DNA of 64,000 nt from RUG14199 sp964629225 (lineage in GTDB: Bacteria > Bacillota > Clostridia > Oscillospirales > CAG-272). The stretch is taken from positions 56,090-120,089 of the forward strand of contig CAZVQC010000003.1 in the NCBI GenBank assembly GCA_964629225.1, in the 5' to 3' direction. Each line of letters begins with the position of its first letter. Positions within the stretch are counted from its first letter, which is position 1. Position numbers and translations under genes: made by a program. Positions 6,739-15,735 of the stretch are shown in pieces. The notes beneath the pieces are model-generated. The model saw only the letters and a program-made list of their open reading frames with translations, did no database searches and was not told the origin of the DNA.

Positions 6739-7674
6739 TCAAAGGGAATTCAGCGCTTCAAGAACGCTTTCAAGCTCTTCGGACTTCACTATATCACAGT
6801 CGACTCCCTTCTTGACGCAGTCCGCAAAGTATTTTATCTCCTCAGCGTAGGCGTTGCTCTTGGGGATGGCTCCGCCGCCGTCGGCAGTACCGGATACCGT
6901 CACGGGCATCTTGCCCACTTCGCACACCGTCACCTTGCCGTCCTTGAACTCCACGATGCCCGTCTCAAAGACGAAACGATAGCCGAAAGTGAAGGGGTAG
7001 GTGGCAGCGTACCAGGCGGATTCGCACTGAACGGTGAAGTCCTTGAAACCGTAGCGGACGTTGACGTAGTCCTGTCCCTCACTGCGAACTCTCACCGGAT
7101 CGCATTTGACGGGAGCGCCGAAGGCAAAGACCAAAAAGTCAAGGTCGTGGATGTGAAGATCGAAGGGGACATAGCCACTCCTCTTCTCGTCTCTCATCCA
7201 ACCGTCCCAGGACCAACCGGGACAGGTGGCAAGGCGGTGCATCTCCCCGAAAAGGAGCTTTCCGTATTTTCCGCTCTCATACGTCTCCTTGAGGAAGAGA
7301 TATTCCGGCCAAAAGCGCACCACGTGAGCCACCATAAAGCGCACTCCGTTCCGACGTGCCGCCTCGTAGATGACGGAAACGTCCTCCTTTTTCAGAGAGA
7401 CGGGCTTTTCGCAGATGACGTGGAGTCCCGCATCCATGGCTCTCACCGAATACTCGGCGTGAAGATAGGTGGGAAGGCAGATATCAACTGCGTCAAGATC
7501 CGCCTCGGCTATCATGGTCTCAAAATCGTTGTAGTGGGGGATGTCCGGATATCTTTCCATCATCTCGCTTCGAATGTCGCAAAGTGCCGCCACCTCGGCA
7601 TCCTCCACCGCTCTCCAAGCGGCAATGTGGGAGCCGCTGATACCGCCGACCCCGAGAATTCCTACTCTTATCAT
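6739..7674 (-). CDS. Gfo/Idh/MocA family NAD(P)-dependent oxidoreductase
   Basis: A 311-residue protein with an N-terminal Rossmann fold (VGILGVGGISGSH, residues 4-16, the dinucleotide loop) and the family motif ICEKPVSL near residue 95, whose Lys is a catalytic residue in inositol and glucose-fructose dehydrogenases. The C-terminal half is the alpha/beta substrate domain (DLHIHDLDFLVFAFG contains the expected histidines). By family, it oxidises or reduces a cyclic polyol or sugar with NAD(P). The start ATG overlaps the stop of the upstream isomerase (ATGA, 4 bp), so the two are translationally coupled; this pairing is common in inositol, rhizopine or keto-sugar utilisation. The substrate is not determinable from sequence. 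Confidence 0.9.
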   Translation of the reverse strand: MIRVGILGVGGISGSHIAAWRAVEDAEVAALCDIRSEMMERYPDIPHYNDFETMIAEADLDAVDICLPTYLHAEYSVRAMDAGLHVICEKPVSLKKEDVSVIYEAARRNGVRFMVAHVVRFWPEYLFLKETYESGKYGKLLFGEMHRLATCPGWSWDGWMRDEKRSGYVPFDLHIHDLDFLVFAFGAPVKCDPVRVRSEGQDYVNVRYGFKDFTVQCESAWYAATYPFTFGYRFVFETGIVEFKDGKVTVCEVGKMPVTVSGTADGGGAIPKSNAYAEEIKYFADCVKKGVDCDIVKSEELESVLEALNSL

Positions 7675-8510
7675 TTTTCCGCCTCCGCTTTTGCTTTTTC
7701 TATCATGGAGAGAAGGTAGTCACGGGCGGCGACTATTGCCTCCGGCTCGTCCCCTATCTCCCTCTCTATCGTAACGTGGGAATCGTAGCCAAGCTCCAAA
7801 AGCTTCTTAAAGAAGGCGGCAAAGTCCACTTTTCCCTCTCCTATGGTCACCTCACGGCCGAGAGAGTGGCCGTCCGTGGGATAAAAGCCGTCCTTGGCAT
7901 GGATATTTCGAACGTATTTTCCGAAGACGTCCAGGGAATCCACCGGGTTTCCCTTCCCATAGAGTATCAAATTTGCGGTATCAAGATTGACTCCCAGATT
8001 GTCCTCATCCACCGTCTCAAAGCAGCGGAGCATGGTGACCGGGGTCTCCTGTCCGCTTTCGAAGAGCAGATGCTGACCGTTTTTCTTAAGGTGAGATGCC
8101 ACCCTCTTGACTGCGGCGCAGAAGGGGGCAAAACGAACGTCATAGGGATTTTCCGGAATGAATCCCATGTGGGTCACAACGTCGGTGACACCCAATTTCA
8201 GTGCGAAGTCCCCGCCGTCGCAAAGGTCCTTCACTCTCGCCTCCCGATACTCACCGGGCAAAAGCCCCAAGGTCAGGTGGCCTCCGTAGAAATTCCATTC
8301 CGAAGGACCTCTCCATCCGCACCAGAATGCGGAGATTTCAAGATCTTTCTCCGAAAAGAGCTTTTTCAGCATCTCGGCATTTTCATCGGTCCAAAGTGCG
8401 GGCACCCAGGAGACGAGCTGACAGTAGTCAAGTCCCGCCGCCTTCACCGCATCGAGTTTCGCTTCTATTCCGTCGTTGGTATTCCACACGACACAAACTC
8501 CAAGCTTCAT
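7671..8510 (-). CDS. sugar phosphate isomerase/epimerase (xylose-isomerase-like TIM barrel)
   Basis: A 279-residue AP-endonuclease-2/xylose-isomerase-like TIM barrel. Metal-ligand-bearing strands are recognisable: LLFESGQETPVTM (Glu), NLGVNLDTANLILYG (Asp), NIHAKDGFYPTDG (His/Asp) and HVTIEREIGDE (Glu). Members interconvert keto and aldo sugars or epimerise at C2/C3, or act as inosose dehydratase/isomerase (IolE/IolH-like). The start at 8510 follows AGGAAGAAGTG. It is followed by the coupled dehydrogenase and preceded by the lysozyme gene 21 bases upstream, so all may share a transcript. No transporter or kinase is nearby to reveal the sugar. Confidence 0.85.
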   Translation of the reverse strand: MKLGVCVVWNTNDGIEAKLDAVKAAGLDYCQLVSWVPALWTDENAEMLKKLFSEKDLEISAFWCGWRGPSEWNFYGGHLTLGLLPGEYREARVKDLCDGGDFALKLGVTDVVTHMGFIPENPYDVRFAPFCAAVKRVASHLKKNGQHLLFESGQETPVTMLRCFETVDEDNLGVNLDTANLILYGKGNPVDSLDVFGKYVRNIHAKDGFYPTDGHSLGREVTIGEGKVDFAAFFKKLLELGYDSHVTIEREIGDEPEAIVAARDYLLSMIEKAKAEAEK

Positions 8511-8531
8511 AACACTTCTTCCTTTCGGGGA

Positions 8532-10310
8532 TCAAAGTCCCATAAGATATCGTTTTAATAGCAGGAGGTCTCCGGACGAGACTCTTCCGTCAAGGTTCAA
8601 GTCCCCCGCTTCGGTATCAATGACGTCCTCCACGCCGATAAGATACCTCTTCACCAAAAGCAGGTCTCGGAAGTCCACCGTAGCCGATCCGTCGGCGTTT
8701 CCGAAAACGGTCTCGGTCTCCTCGTAGGTAACGGTGACGTCCCCACAGCCGGAGCATTCAAAGGAGGAACCTATCCGACAGGTGCCGATCACCGGCGCTT
8801 TTGACTTGAATACCGGGTCGTGTGGGAGGATCGGTATCTCCTCTTGCTCCGTGAGCACCTCGCTGCAGACACTGCAGTGGGAGCCGTCGGTAATTCCGAC
8901 CTCGGTGCAGGTGGCCTCGTGCCCCTCATCCGTCACCGGATCGTGACCGAGGGCGGGAAATACTTCCTCATGCTCCACCGTCAGTCCGCATTCAAGGCAC
9001 TTGACCGAGCGGAAGGAGGGTACGGTGCAGGTGGCATCCGACAGGGACTCCTCCTTTTCGGGGTGGGAGCAGGGGGCGTAGAAGACGAAGGTGTCGTCTC
9101 CCACGGAGTAGTTGAAAAATGAACTGTCAAGCTGCATGGTCGCCCAATAATAGTAGGTGTGGGGCGGCGTGCCGAGAAGGGTGGACGGATCCGCCCAGCC
9201 GCTGCCTCCCACAAAGACCTTTCCGTCCGACAGGCGCTTCAGATGCCACGAGCCGTCGGTAAAAAGGGCGCCGAGGGAGAAATTATAATATGGTTCAACG
9301 GTGACGGAGTGACGGGGACCGTTTCCGTCGTTCGGGTCAAACATGATGTCAAATTCAAAATGCTTTTTGAAATTTATGTAGTCGGTGCTGACATAGCCGT
9401 GCTTTCCGCCGTATTCCGTCTCAGCCCAGGTGAAGTCCCCGTTGAAGTCAAGCACGGAGATCTCGGTGTCCTTCGGTACCGTGAGCAGAGTCTCGTATCC
9501 GGTGCCGCATCCGGCACGGAGACGAAGGTTCTCGGTGGTGACGTACCGTCCTCTCATGGTCTCACCGTAGGTCCCGCTGTCATATCCGTTGAAGCCATCC
9601 CTCTTTATGATGGCGGGATAGTCCACGTAGGACACGTCCAGATCCACTCCTCCGCCAATACCGGCGCAGTATCCGCTGTCAGTGTACTGCCACAAGCCGA
9701 AAAGATCACTGTTGTCCATGTCGTCGGTGCCGGAGTATCTCCAGCGGGCAAGCCACATGGTGGGGTATCTCTCGGTCAGAGCATCGTAGTCAAGGAGATT
9801 GTCGAACCAGTTCTTGTTGGCGTAGATGCCGCAGTAGTACCCCTCCTCCACAAGCCTGTCAAGGAAGGTCACCGCGATCTCCATTCTCTCCTCGGTGGTC
9901 ATGGAGGTCTGTCCCGACCATTCCATGTCGTAGTAAATGGGGTACTCGAACCTCTTTCCCTCAAGGAGGGCGAGAGCCGCTTCCGCCTCCTCTGCCGCCT
10001 GCTCTTTGTCAAGTGCGTAGGAGAAAAAGTAGGAGCCCACGTTCAATCCCGCCAGCTTTGCGGCGGTGTAGTTGCGCTCAAACTTTTCGTCGGTGCCCTC
10101 TCCGGAACCGCATTTTATGATGGCAAAATCCACACCGGAGGTGGCGACAGCCCGCCAGTCGATCTCTCCCTGCCATTTGGAGACATCGATACCGTAGATC
10201 CGCAAGTCGGCGGCTTCGGCATCTGCAGCGGGAAGCGCTGCCGAAAGGAACAAAAGAGCCATGAAAAGGCAAAGCGCCCGTTTTGTTCCCGTTTTGAGTG
10301 TTTTTTTCAT
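8532..10310 (-). CDS. secreted GH25 lysozyme with SH3 and C-terminal type I dockerin domain
   Basis: A 592-residue secreted protein. Signal peptide about 1-34 (lysines, hydrophobic core, Ala-x-Ala region). GH25 muramidase domain about 37-235 with IDVSKWQGEIDW (Asp42) and YDMEW (Asp128, Glu130), the expected catalytic acids. A bacterial SH3-type domain follows (about 250-315). Next comes a region with paired cysteines (CLECGLTVEHEE, CSVCSEVLTEQEE, CSGCGDVT) of the kind found in ruminococcal secreted proteins. The last about 60 residues form a dockerin: two calcium-binding repeats, NADGSATVDFRDLLLVKRYL and NLDGRVSSGDLLLLKRYLMG, the first less canonical. By family, it cleaves peptidoglycan; the dockerin implies docking to a cohesin protein not in this window. 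The start at 10310 follows GAGGT. It is 28 bases behind pdp, an odd place for a lysozyme. Confidence 0.92.
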   Translation of the reverse strand: MKKTLKTGTKRALCLFMALLFLSAALPAADAEAADLRIYGIDVSKWQGEIDWRAVATSGVDFAIIKCGSGEGTDEKFERNYTAAKLAGLNVGSYFFSYALDKEQAAEEAEAALALLEGKRFEYPIYYDMEWSGQTSMTTEERMEIAVTFLDRLVEEGYYCGIYANKNWFDNLLDYDALTERYPTMWLARWRYSGTDDMDNSDLFGLWQYTDSGYCAGIGGGVDLDVSYVDYPAIIKRDGFNGYDSGTYGETMRGRYVTTENLRLRAGCGTGYETLLTVPKDTEISVLDFNGDFTWAETEYGGKHGYVSTDYINFKKHFEFDIMFDPNDGNGPRHSVTVEPYYNFSLGALFTDGSWHLKRLSDGKVFVGGSGWADPSTLLGTPPHTYYYWATMQLDSSFFNYSVGDDTFVFYAPCSHPEKEESLSDATCTVPSFRSVKCLECGLTVEHEEVFPALGHDPVTDEGHEATCTEVGITDGSHCSVCSEVLTEQEEIPILPHDPVFKSKAPVIGTCRIGSSFECSGCGDVTVTYEETETVFGNADGSATVDFRDLLLVKRYLIGVEDVIDTEAGDLNLDGRVSSGDLLLLKRYLMGL

Positions 10311-10338
10311 TTCAAGACCTCGCTTGCTTGGGTATTTT

Positions 10339-11640
10339 CTATCTTACCGTGCCGATTATGAGGGGAGATGCTTCCTTTTTTTCCTTCCCTATCGAAAGAG
10401 CCTCGAAAAAGAGCCTCTCCGCCTCGGCAAAGCTGTCCTCGTTTGAAGTGAACAGGGTGGCAACGGTGTCCCCGGGCCGAAGGGTATCTCCCACGGAAAC
10501 GGAAAGCAAAAGCCCCGCTCCGGGGTCCACTCCGTCTCCCTTTTTCATTCGCCCGGCACCTAAGGCGGAGGAGACCCGTCCGATCTTCTCCGCATCGAGG
10601 GAGAGCACCGTGCCGTCTCTCTCCCACTTGATCTCTTTTACGTAGGGGGCTTTTTCGAAGAGCTCCGTGTTCTCAAGATAGCGGGCATCTCCTCCCTGGG
10701 CAGAGATCCATTCGGTCATCTTTTCAAATGCCGCTCCGCTGTCAACGGCCCTCGTTACCTCGGAGAGAGCCTCCGCATCGGTGCCCCCCCTCGCCATGGA
10801 CACAAGGTGAGAGGCAAGAGTCAGGCAAAGATCCCGAAGCCTTCCGTGGCTCCTCCCCGTCAGAACGTCAACCGCCTCAATGACCTCAAGGGAATTACCA
10901 ACGGCAGATCCCAAGGGCTCGTCCATGTCGGTGAGCACCGCCTCCACGTTCTTTCCCGCCGCCCGACCGAGTCTCACCATCTCGCAGGCAAGCTTTTTCG
11001 CATCCTCCTCCGTCTTCATGAAAGCGCCGGAGCCCACCTTCACGTCAAGGGCGATGTTGAAGGCTCCTCCCGCCAGCTTTTTCGACATTATGCTGGTGGC
11101 GATAAGAGGGATGGAATCCACCGTGGAGGTGGCATCCCTGAGTGCGTAGATCAGCCCGTCGGCAGGGGCAAGACGGGCGCTCTGTCCCGTCAGAACGATG
11201 CCCACTCGCTCCGCCTGTTCCATGAATTTCCTCGGAGAGAGGGCACTCTTAAAGCCGGGTATGGACTCAAGCTTGTCCACCGTCCCTCCCGTATGACCGA
11301 GGCCGCGACCGCTCATCTTTGCGGTGACAAGACCGAGGGAGGCTATGATGGGACAGACGACGAGAGAAGTCTTGTCTCCCACCCCGCCGGTGCTGTGCTT
11401 GTCGCAAGAGGCCGCCCCGAAACGAGACAGATCCAAAACGTCTCCCGAATCCCTCATGGCACGGCACATGGCATCGGTCTCCCTTTCGGTCATGGACCGG
11501 AAGCAGACGGAGGTAAGAAACGCCGACATCTGATAATCCGGCACCTCTCCCGATCCGTAGCCGGAGATAAGATAGTCTATCTCCTCGGCGGAAAGTTCGG
11601 CTCCCCGCCTTTTCTTAAGTAGGATATCAACGGCTCTCAT
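10339..11640 (-). CDS. pdp: pyrimidine-nucleoside phosphorylase
   Basis: A 433-residue enzyme of the thymidine/pyrimidine nucleoside phosphorylase family. The signature SGRGLGHTGGTVDKLE (residues 110-125) is exact, and KHSTGGVGDK (81-90) is the phosphate-binding loop. The length equals the Bacillus/Geobacillus Pdp type (433), which accepts uridine, thymidine and deoxyuridine. It cleaves the nucleoside with phosphate to base plus (deoxy)ribose-1-phosphate, the substrate of DeoB encoded two genes upstream. The ATG at 11640 shares one base with the cdd stop (TGATG), so it is translationally coupled. A longer upstream reading is rejected because it would run through cdd. Confidence 0.95.
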   Translation of the reverse strand: MRAVDILLKKRRGAELSAEEIDYLISGYGSGEVPDYQMSAFLTSVCFRSMTERETDAMCRAMRDSGDVLDLSRFGAASCDKHSTGGVGDKTSLVVCPIIASLGLVTAKMSGRGLGHTGGTVDKLESIPGFKSALSPRKFMEQAERVGIVLTGQSARLAPADGLIYALRDATSTVDSIPLIATSIMSKKLAGGAFNIALDVKVGSGAFMKTEEDAKKLACEMVRLGRAAGKNVEAVLTDMDEPLGSAVGNSLEVIEAVDVLTGRSHGRLRDLCLTLASHLVSMARGGTDAEALSEVTRAVDSGAAFEKMTEWISAQGGDARYLENTELFEKAPYVKEIKWERDGTVLSLDAEKIGRVSSALGAGRMKKGDGVDPGAGLLLSVSVGDTLRPGDTVATLFTSNEDSFAEAERLFFEALSIGKEKKEASPLIIGTVR

Positions 11641-12053
11641 CACAGTTCGTAACCGAATCGGTAGGGCAGAAGATGGCTGAGAGGCAGTATTTCGTACTGA
11701 TCGGGCGTCACCATGATGACCTCGAATTTCTCCGGATCGCAAAACTCCGCCATCACCTGCCTGCAAACTCCGCAAGGCGGGTAGACGTCGGTTATCTTGC
11801 CGTCGCGGCCTCCAGCAACGGCGATGCCGAGAAACTCTCTGTGACCTTCGCTTATCGCCTTGAAGATCGCCACTCTCTCGGCACAGCAGGTGGGCGAATA
11901 CGCACTGTTTTCCACGTTGCATCCGGTGATGATCTCACCGCTCTTAGTCAGCAGTGCCGCTCCCACCTTCATACCCGAATAGGGAGCGTAGGCGTTGTTC
12001 ATGGCCTCCATTGCCGCCTCCGCAAGCACCGTGCAAGTTTTGTTTCTTATCAT
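11640..12053 (-). CDS. cdd: cytidine deaminase
   Basis: A 137-residue homotetrameric-type cytidine deaminase, converting (deoxy)cytidine to (deoxy)uridine. Zinc and catalytic motifs: TCCAER (Cys57 ligand, Glu59 proton shuttle) and PCGVCRQ (Cys94, Cys97). CNVENSAYSPT contains the Asn and Glu that bind the ribose. The start at 12053 follows GGAGGAGATAAC, which lies within the end of deoB; only one base separates the deoB stop from the ATG. It feeds uridine to the downstream Pdp. Confidence 0.95.
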   Translation of the reverse strand: MIRNKTCTVLAEAAMEAMNNAYAPYSGMKVGAALLTKSGEIITGCNVENSAYSPTCCAERVAIFKAISEGHREFLGIAVAGGRDGKITDVYPPCGVCRQVMAEFCDPEKFEVIMVTPDQYEILPLSHLLPYRFGYEL

Positions 12054-12054
12054 G

Positions 12055-13230
12055 TTATCTCCTCCGTATGATGGGGTAGTAACTTCCGTTTTTGTCAAAG
12101 TCCGCACCGAACATATCCGCCACCGTTGCGGCGATGCGGGCAAAGGTATCCCCCACTCCGAAGGAGACCGGAGCAATGCCGTCTCCGAAGATGAGAAGAG
12201 GCACGTACTCCCGTGTGTGGTCGGTGCTGACGTCTCCGGGATCACAGCCGTGGTCGGCGGTGAGGATGAGAACGTCTCCTTCCTTCATCTTCGGGATGAA
12301 GGAGTCAAGGTACCGATCGAACACGGAAACTGCGGCGGCATAGCCGTCCGCATCGTTCCTGTGACCGAATACCATGTCAAAATCCACAAGATTCACAAAG
12401 CACAGCCCGAAAAAGTCCCGATCCAAAAGATCGAAGGCAGCCTTCATGCACTCCTCGTTCCCGTGAACGGGGATGCTTTCGGTGATGCCCCGTCCGGCGA
12501 AGATGTCGGATATCTTCCCCACTCCGATAACGTCCCGTCCGGCATCGGCAAGGGCATCGAGAAGAGTCCTTCCGGTGGGCTCCATCGAAAAGTCCCTTCT
12601 GTTTTCGGTGCGGTAGAATCCCTCCGTCGGATCTCCGAGAAAGGGTCTCGCTATGACTCTGCCCACTCCGTGTTCCCCCGTAAGAATACCTCTTGCGATG
12701 CGACAGCACCGATAGAGCTCCTCAAGAGGTACCTTTTCCTCATGGGCGGCTATCTGAAAAACGCTGTCCTGGGACGTGTAGACGATGAGTTTCCCCGTTT
12801 CGAGGTGCTCCCGTCCGTAGTCTTTTATCACTTCCGTTCCGGAATAGGGAGCATTACAGAGCACCCCTCTTCCGCAACTTTCGGAAAAGCGCCCCAGCAG
12901 TTCTTCGGGAAATCCCTTCGGATAGGTGGGAAAGGGCTTCTCCGTCACAACTCCCGCGATCTCCCAGTGACCTGCGGTGGTGTCCTTGGCACGGGATTTC
13001 TCCGCAAGTTTTCCAAAGGCAGCCACAGGCTCCCCTCCGTCCGGCAACCATTCAAGTCCCGGTATCCTCGAAAGCCCCATTTTAAGAAGGTTCGACGCCG
13101 AAAAAGCGGGGCTTTTGGAAATGCTGCGAAGGGTATCGCATCCCTCGTCCCCGAAATCCGCGGCATCGGGAAGTGCTCCCACGCCGAAACTGTCAAGGAC
13201 GAAGAGAAAAACTCTTTTTATCCGTTTCAT
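12055..13230 (-). CDS. deoB: phosphopentomutase
   Basis: A 391-residue alkaline-phosphatase-superfamily mutase that interconverts (deoxy)ribose-1-phosphate and -5-phosphate. Manganese and catalytic motifs: VLDSFGVGALPDA at the N-terminus (Asp13), KDTTAGHWE (phosphorylated Thr near 85) and TADHGCDPGDVSTDHTREY near the C-terminus. The length matches bacterial DeoB (about 390). In the salvage run it takes the product of DeoD and Pdp to DeoC. The start codon at 13230 lies nine bases after the deoD stop. Confidence 0.96.
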   Translation of the reverse strand: MKRIKRVFLFVLDSFGVGALPDAADFGDEGCDTLRSISKSPAFSASNLLKMGLSRIPGLEWLPDGGEPVAAFGKLAEKSRAKDTTAGHWEIAGVVTEKPFPTYPKGFPEELLGRFSESCGRGVLCNAPYSGTEVIKDYGREHLETGKLIVYTSQDSVFQIAAHEEKVPLEELYRCCRIARGILTGEHGVGRVIARPFLGDPTEGFYRTENRRDFSMEPTGRTLLDALADAGRDVIGVGKISDIFAGRGITESIPVHGNEECMKAAFDLLDRDFFGLCFVNLVDFDMVFGHRNDADGYAAAVSVFDRYLDSFIPKMKEGDVLILTADHGCDPGDVSTDHTREYVPLLIFGDGIAPVSFGVGDTFARIAATVADMFGADFDKNGSYYPIIRRR

Positions 13231-13239
13231 ATCGGCACC

Positions 13240-13968
13240 TCAAAGGCGGGATGCCGAAACTGCGGTCTCGAGAGCCACCGTCATCATCTCCGTGAAGGAG
13301 CGCTCCCGCTCCTCGGAGCTCGTGGACTCCCCGGTGACCAGACTGTCCGACACGGTGCAGATAGCAAGGGCACGGCAGCCGGCGGCATGGGCGTTCACAT
13401 AGAGTGCCGCCGCCTCCATCTCCACCGCAAGGACTCCGAGCTTTGCCCACCTTTCGTTGACGGTGGGGTCGGCATTGTAAAAGGCATCGGTGGAAAGAAG
13501 GTCTCCCACGTGATACCGAGCACCGACCGTTCGGGCGTTTTCCGCGGCTGCGGTGAGAAGACCGAAATCCGCTATCGGCGCAAAGGTGCCCTTTATCCCG
13601 AACTGAGCCATGTAGGAGGAATCGGTGCAGGCTCCCTGTCCGAGGACGATATCCCGGATCTTGATCTCCGGTCTCAGCGCACCCGCCGAGCCGACTCTTA
13701 TTATGTTTTCAACTCCGAAGTAACGGAACAACTCGTGGGAGTAGATGCCGATGGACGGCATTCCCATTCCGCTGGCCATGACGGACACGGGGACTCCCTT
13801 GTAGCTCCCCGTGAAGCCCTTGACTCCCCGCACGTCGTTGACGAGCCTCGGTGAATCAAGAAAATTCTTTGCGATGAATTCCGACCTTTTCGGATCTCCC
13901 GGCATCAAAACCGTCTTTGCAAAGTCACCGGGACGGCAATTTATGTGAGGTGTGGGACAGTCAGCCAT
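13240..13968 (-). CDS. deoD: purine-nucleoside phosphorylase, DeoD type
   Basis: A 242-residue hexameric-type purine nucleoside phosphorylase. Diagnostic stretches: ILMPGDPKR-like VLMPGDPKRSEFIAKNF (phosphate site), MGMPSIGIYSHEL and IIRVGSAGAL, then VEMEAAALYVNA (base/ribose site with Glu) and CTVSDSL. It phosphorolyses purine (deoxy)nucleosides to base and (deoxy)ribose-1-phosphate. The start at 13968 follows GGAGGAAAAGA and overlaps the end of deoC by eight bases, so the genes are translationally coupled. Confidence 0.96.
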   Translation of the reverse strand: MADCPTPHINCRPGDFAKTVLMPGDPKRSEFIAKNFLDSPRLVNDVRGVKGFTGSYKGVPVSVMASGMGMPSIGIYSHELFRYFGVENIIRVGSAGALRPEIKIRDIVLGQGACTDSSYMAQFGIKGTFAPIADFGLLTAAAENARTVGARYHVGDLLSTDAFYNADPTVNERWAKLGVLAVEMEAAALYVNAHAAGCRALAICTVSDSLVTGESTSSEERERSFTEMMTVALETAVSASRL

Positions 13969-14623
13969 TCTTTTCCTCCTTCAGTATCTTCACTATTCTC
14001 GACGTGCCGAGGCGGTCAGCCCCCGCCTCGATGAATCTCTCGGCATCCTCAAGGGAGGAGATGCCTCCCGCCGCCTTGATCTTGAGATGAGGCCCCACAT
14101 GAGCCTTCATCAGCTCGATATCGCGAAGGGTGGCTCCGCCGGTGGAAAAGCCGGTGGAGGTCTTGATGTAGTCGGCGCCCGAGGCGGAAACTATCCGACA
14201 AAGCTCCTCTTTTTCACCGTCCGTAAGAAGGCAGGTCTCGATGATGACCTTCAGCACCTTTCCGGAGCACTGCGCTCTCACGGCTTCGACCTCCTCAAGC
14301 ACCTCGGAGTACCGCCCCTCCTTCACAAGACCCACCGGTATCACCATGTCGATCTCGTCGGCGCCCTCCGCCACCGCTCTTGCCGTCTCAAAGCACTTCA
14401 CATCGGCAGTGGAGTACCCCAAGGGAAATCCGATAACGGTGCAGATGGGCAGTCTGCCGGCGGAATACTCCGCAGCCTTTTTTACGAACCGGGGAGGGAT
14501 GCACACCGAGGCGGTGCCGAAGGCGATACCGTCATCGATCAGCGCTCTTATCTCGTCCCACGTGGCGTCCTGCTTCAACAGAGTGTGATCCACTCTTGAC
14601 ACAATGTTTTTAACGTCCTTCAT
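13961..14623 (-). CDS. deoC: deoxyribose-phosphate aldolase
   Basis: A 220-residue class I aldolase, splitting 2-deoxyribose-5-phosphate into glyceraldehyde-3-phosphate and acetaldehyde. The Schiff-base lysine is Lys154 in YIKTSTGFSTGGAT; the DHTLLK motif near the N-terminus and EIDMVI (Asp92) are also present. The start at 14623 gives the usual family length; an in-frame GTG at 14641 would add six residues but overlaps tdk. AGGGAG lies 11 bases upstream. It is the sink of the deoxyribose branch of the operon. Confidence 0.96.
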   Translation of the reverse strand: MKDVKNIVSRVDHTLLKQDATWDEIRALIDDGIAFGTASVCIPPRFVKKAAEYSAGRLPICTVIGFPLGYSTADVKCFETARAVAEGADEIDMVIPVGLVKEGRYSEVLEEVEAVRAQCSGKVLKVIIETCLLTDGEKEELCRIVSASGADYIKTSTGFSTGGATLRDIELMKAHVGPHLKIKAAGGISSLEDAERFIEAGADRLGTSRIVKILKEEKNG

Positions 14624-14637
14624 CTTCCGTTTCTCCC

Positions 14638-15222
14638 TCACATTCCGTTTTTGTCATCTTCTATCTTCTTTTTGTAGCATCTGTGGCACATGGCAACGTA
14701 GCTGTCATTGCCGCCGATGAACACCTGCTGACCGCTTGTGATCACCCTGCCGTCGGGAGATATCCTGGCGTTGACGGTGGCCTTGGCACCGCAGGAGCAG
14801 ATGGTCTTGATCTCCGTGATGGAATCCGCAAGTTCAAAAAGCCTGCGGCTTCCGGGAAAAAGTTTCGTTCGAAAATCCGTCCGAAGACCGAAGCAGAGCA
14901 CCGGCACCTCAAAGCGGTCCACTATCTCCCTCATCTGATCGATCTGTGCCTCGGTGAAGAACTGACACTCGTCAGCTATCACCGCATCGCACTTTTCTCT
15001 CTTTTCAAAAAGCTCAAGGATGTCATCCTCCGGAGCGACGGCATCGCCGGGACAGGAAAGACCGATGCGGGATACCACGGTACCCACCTCGCTTCTGGTG
15101 TCCACCGATGGCTTGATCAGCCAGACCGTCATGTTCCTCTCCTCGTAATTGAACTTGGTCATCAGCGCATTGGCGGACTTTGACGAGCCCATTGCGCCGT
15201 ACTTGAAATACAATTTCGCCAT
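14638..15222 (-). CDS. tdk: thymidine kinase
   Basis: A 194-residue type II (TK1-like) thymidine kinase phosphorylating thymidine and deoxyuridine with ATP. P-loop YGAMGSSKSANAL (residues 8-20); catalytic Glu in ADECQFF; zinc-binding cysteines in CSCGAKATVNAR and CHRCYKK. GGGAGGTC precedes the ATG at 15222. It is the first gene of the salvage operon. Tdk (anabolic) together with Pdp/DeoB/DeoC (catabolic) lets the cell either reuse or burn imported deoxynucleosides. Confidence 0.96.
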   Translation of the reverse strand: MAKLYFKYGAMGSSKSANALMTKFNYEERNMTVWLIKPSVDTRSEVGTVVSRIGLSCPGDAVAPEDDILELFEKREKCDAVIADECQFFTEAQIDQMREIVDRFEVPVLCFGLRTDFRTKLFPGSRRLFELADSITEIKTICSCGAKATVNARISPDGRVITSGQQVFIGGNDSYVAMCHRCYKKKIEDDKNGM

Positions 15223-15251
15223 TTTGACCTCCCGCACAATTTCTCTATTTT

Positions 15252-15280
15252 ATATTATCATAAAAAGCCGCCATAATCAA
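15252..15280 (-). promoter_or_regulatory. sigma-A promoter of the nucleoside salvage operon
   Basis: Minus strand: TTGATT (15275-15280), 17-bp spacer, TAATAT (15252-15257), 30 bases before tdk. No DeoR/CytR gene or clear operator palindrome is visible. Confidence 0.6.
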
Positions 15281-15313
15281 GTGCTATCGGGGAAAAGGTG
15301 GGGCAAAAGAGAG

Positions 15314-15352
15314 AAAAAACGCAAGATGCCCCCGACTTCCGTCGGGGGCATC
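15314..15352 (-). terminator. intrinsic terminator downstream of aspS
   Basis: GATGCCCCCGAC (15325-15336), loop TTCC, GTCGGGGGCATC (15341-15352): a perfect 12-bp stem. On the minus strand it is followed, after four bases, by a T-rich tract (15314-15319). It lies about 380 bases after the aspS stop; the stretch 15353-15735 holds no gene I can support and would form a long 3' untranslated region. Confidence 0.8.
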
Positions 15353-15735
15353 ACCGTTATTATTCTGTCGGTCTTCGGGAGAGCATCCGCTGCCGGTATC
15401 CGGTCGCTTCACAGGCCTTTTTCGGACAGCTCGCCCCAGGCAAAAGATTCTTTGGGACTGCTTCGGCACCGCTTCCGTGGGATCTCTCCGCCTCTTTCCG
15501 AATGCTTTCGACGCCGGGATCCGACCGTTGTACCAACCGTTTTACCAACCGTTTTCGGGCAATTTTACCGCCGACATCAAAGAAGCCTTTCGAATGTCCT
15601 CAAAAGCCGTTTTCCGAGCGTTTTTCGGCGTTTTCTTCCGCGCGCCGACTTTGATGCCCGTGGGATCAAAGGGTGCAAAAAACAGCGCTCAAACGACATC
15701 AAAAGCGCGCTTTCGTGCCGGCTTGAATTTTTCGG

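Noticed and set aside
9159..10361. A 400-codon open frame antisense to the GH25 lysozyme
   Set aside because: Shadow frame; the minus-strand gene has signal peptide, catalytic motifs and a ribosome binding site.
11995..13854. A 619-codon open frame antisense to deoB and deoD
   Set aside because: Shadow of two well-identified genes; no start signal and no family resemblance.
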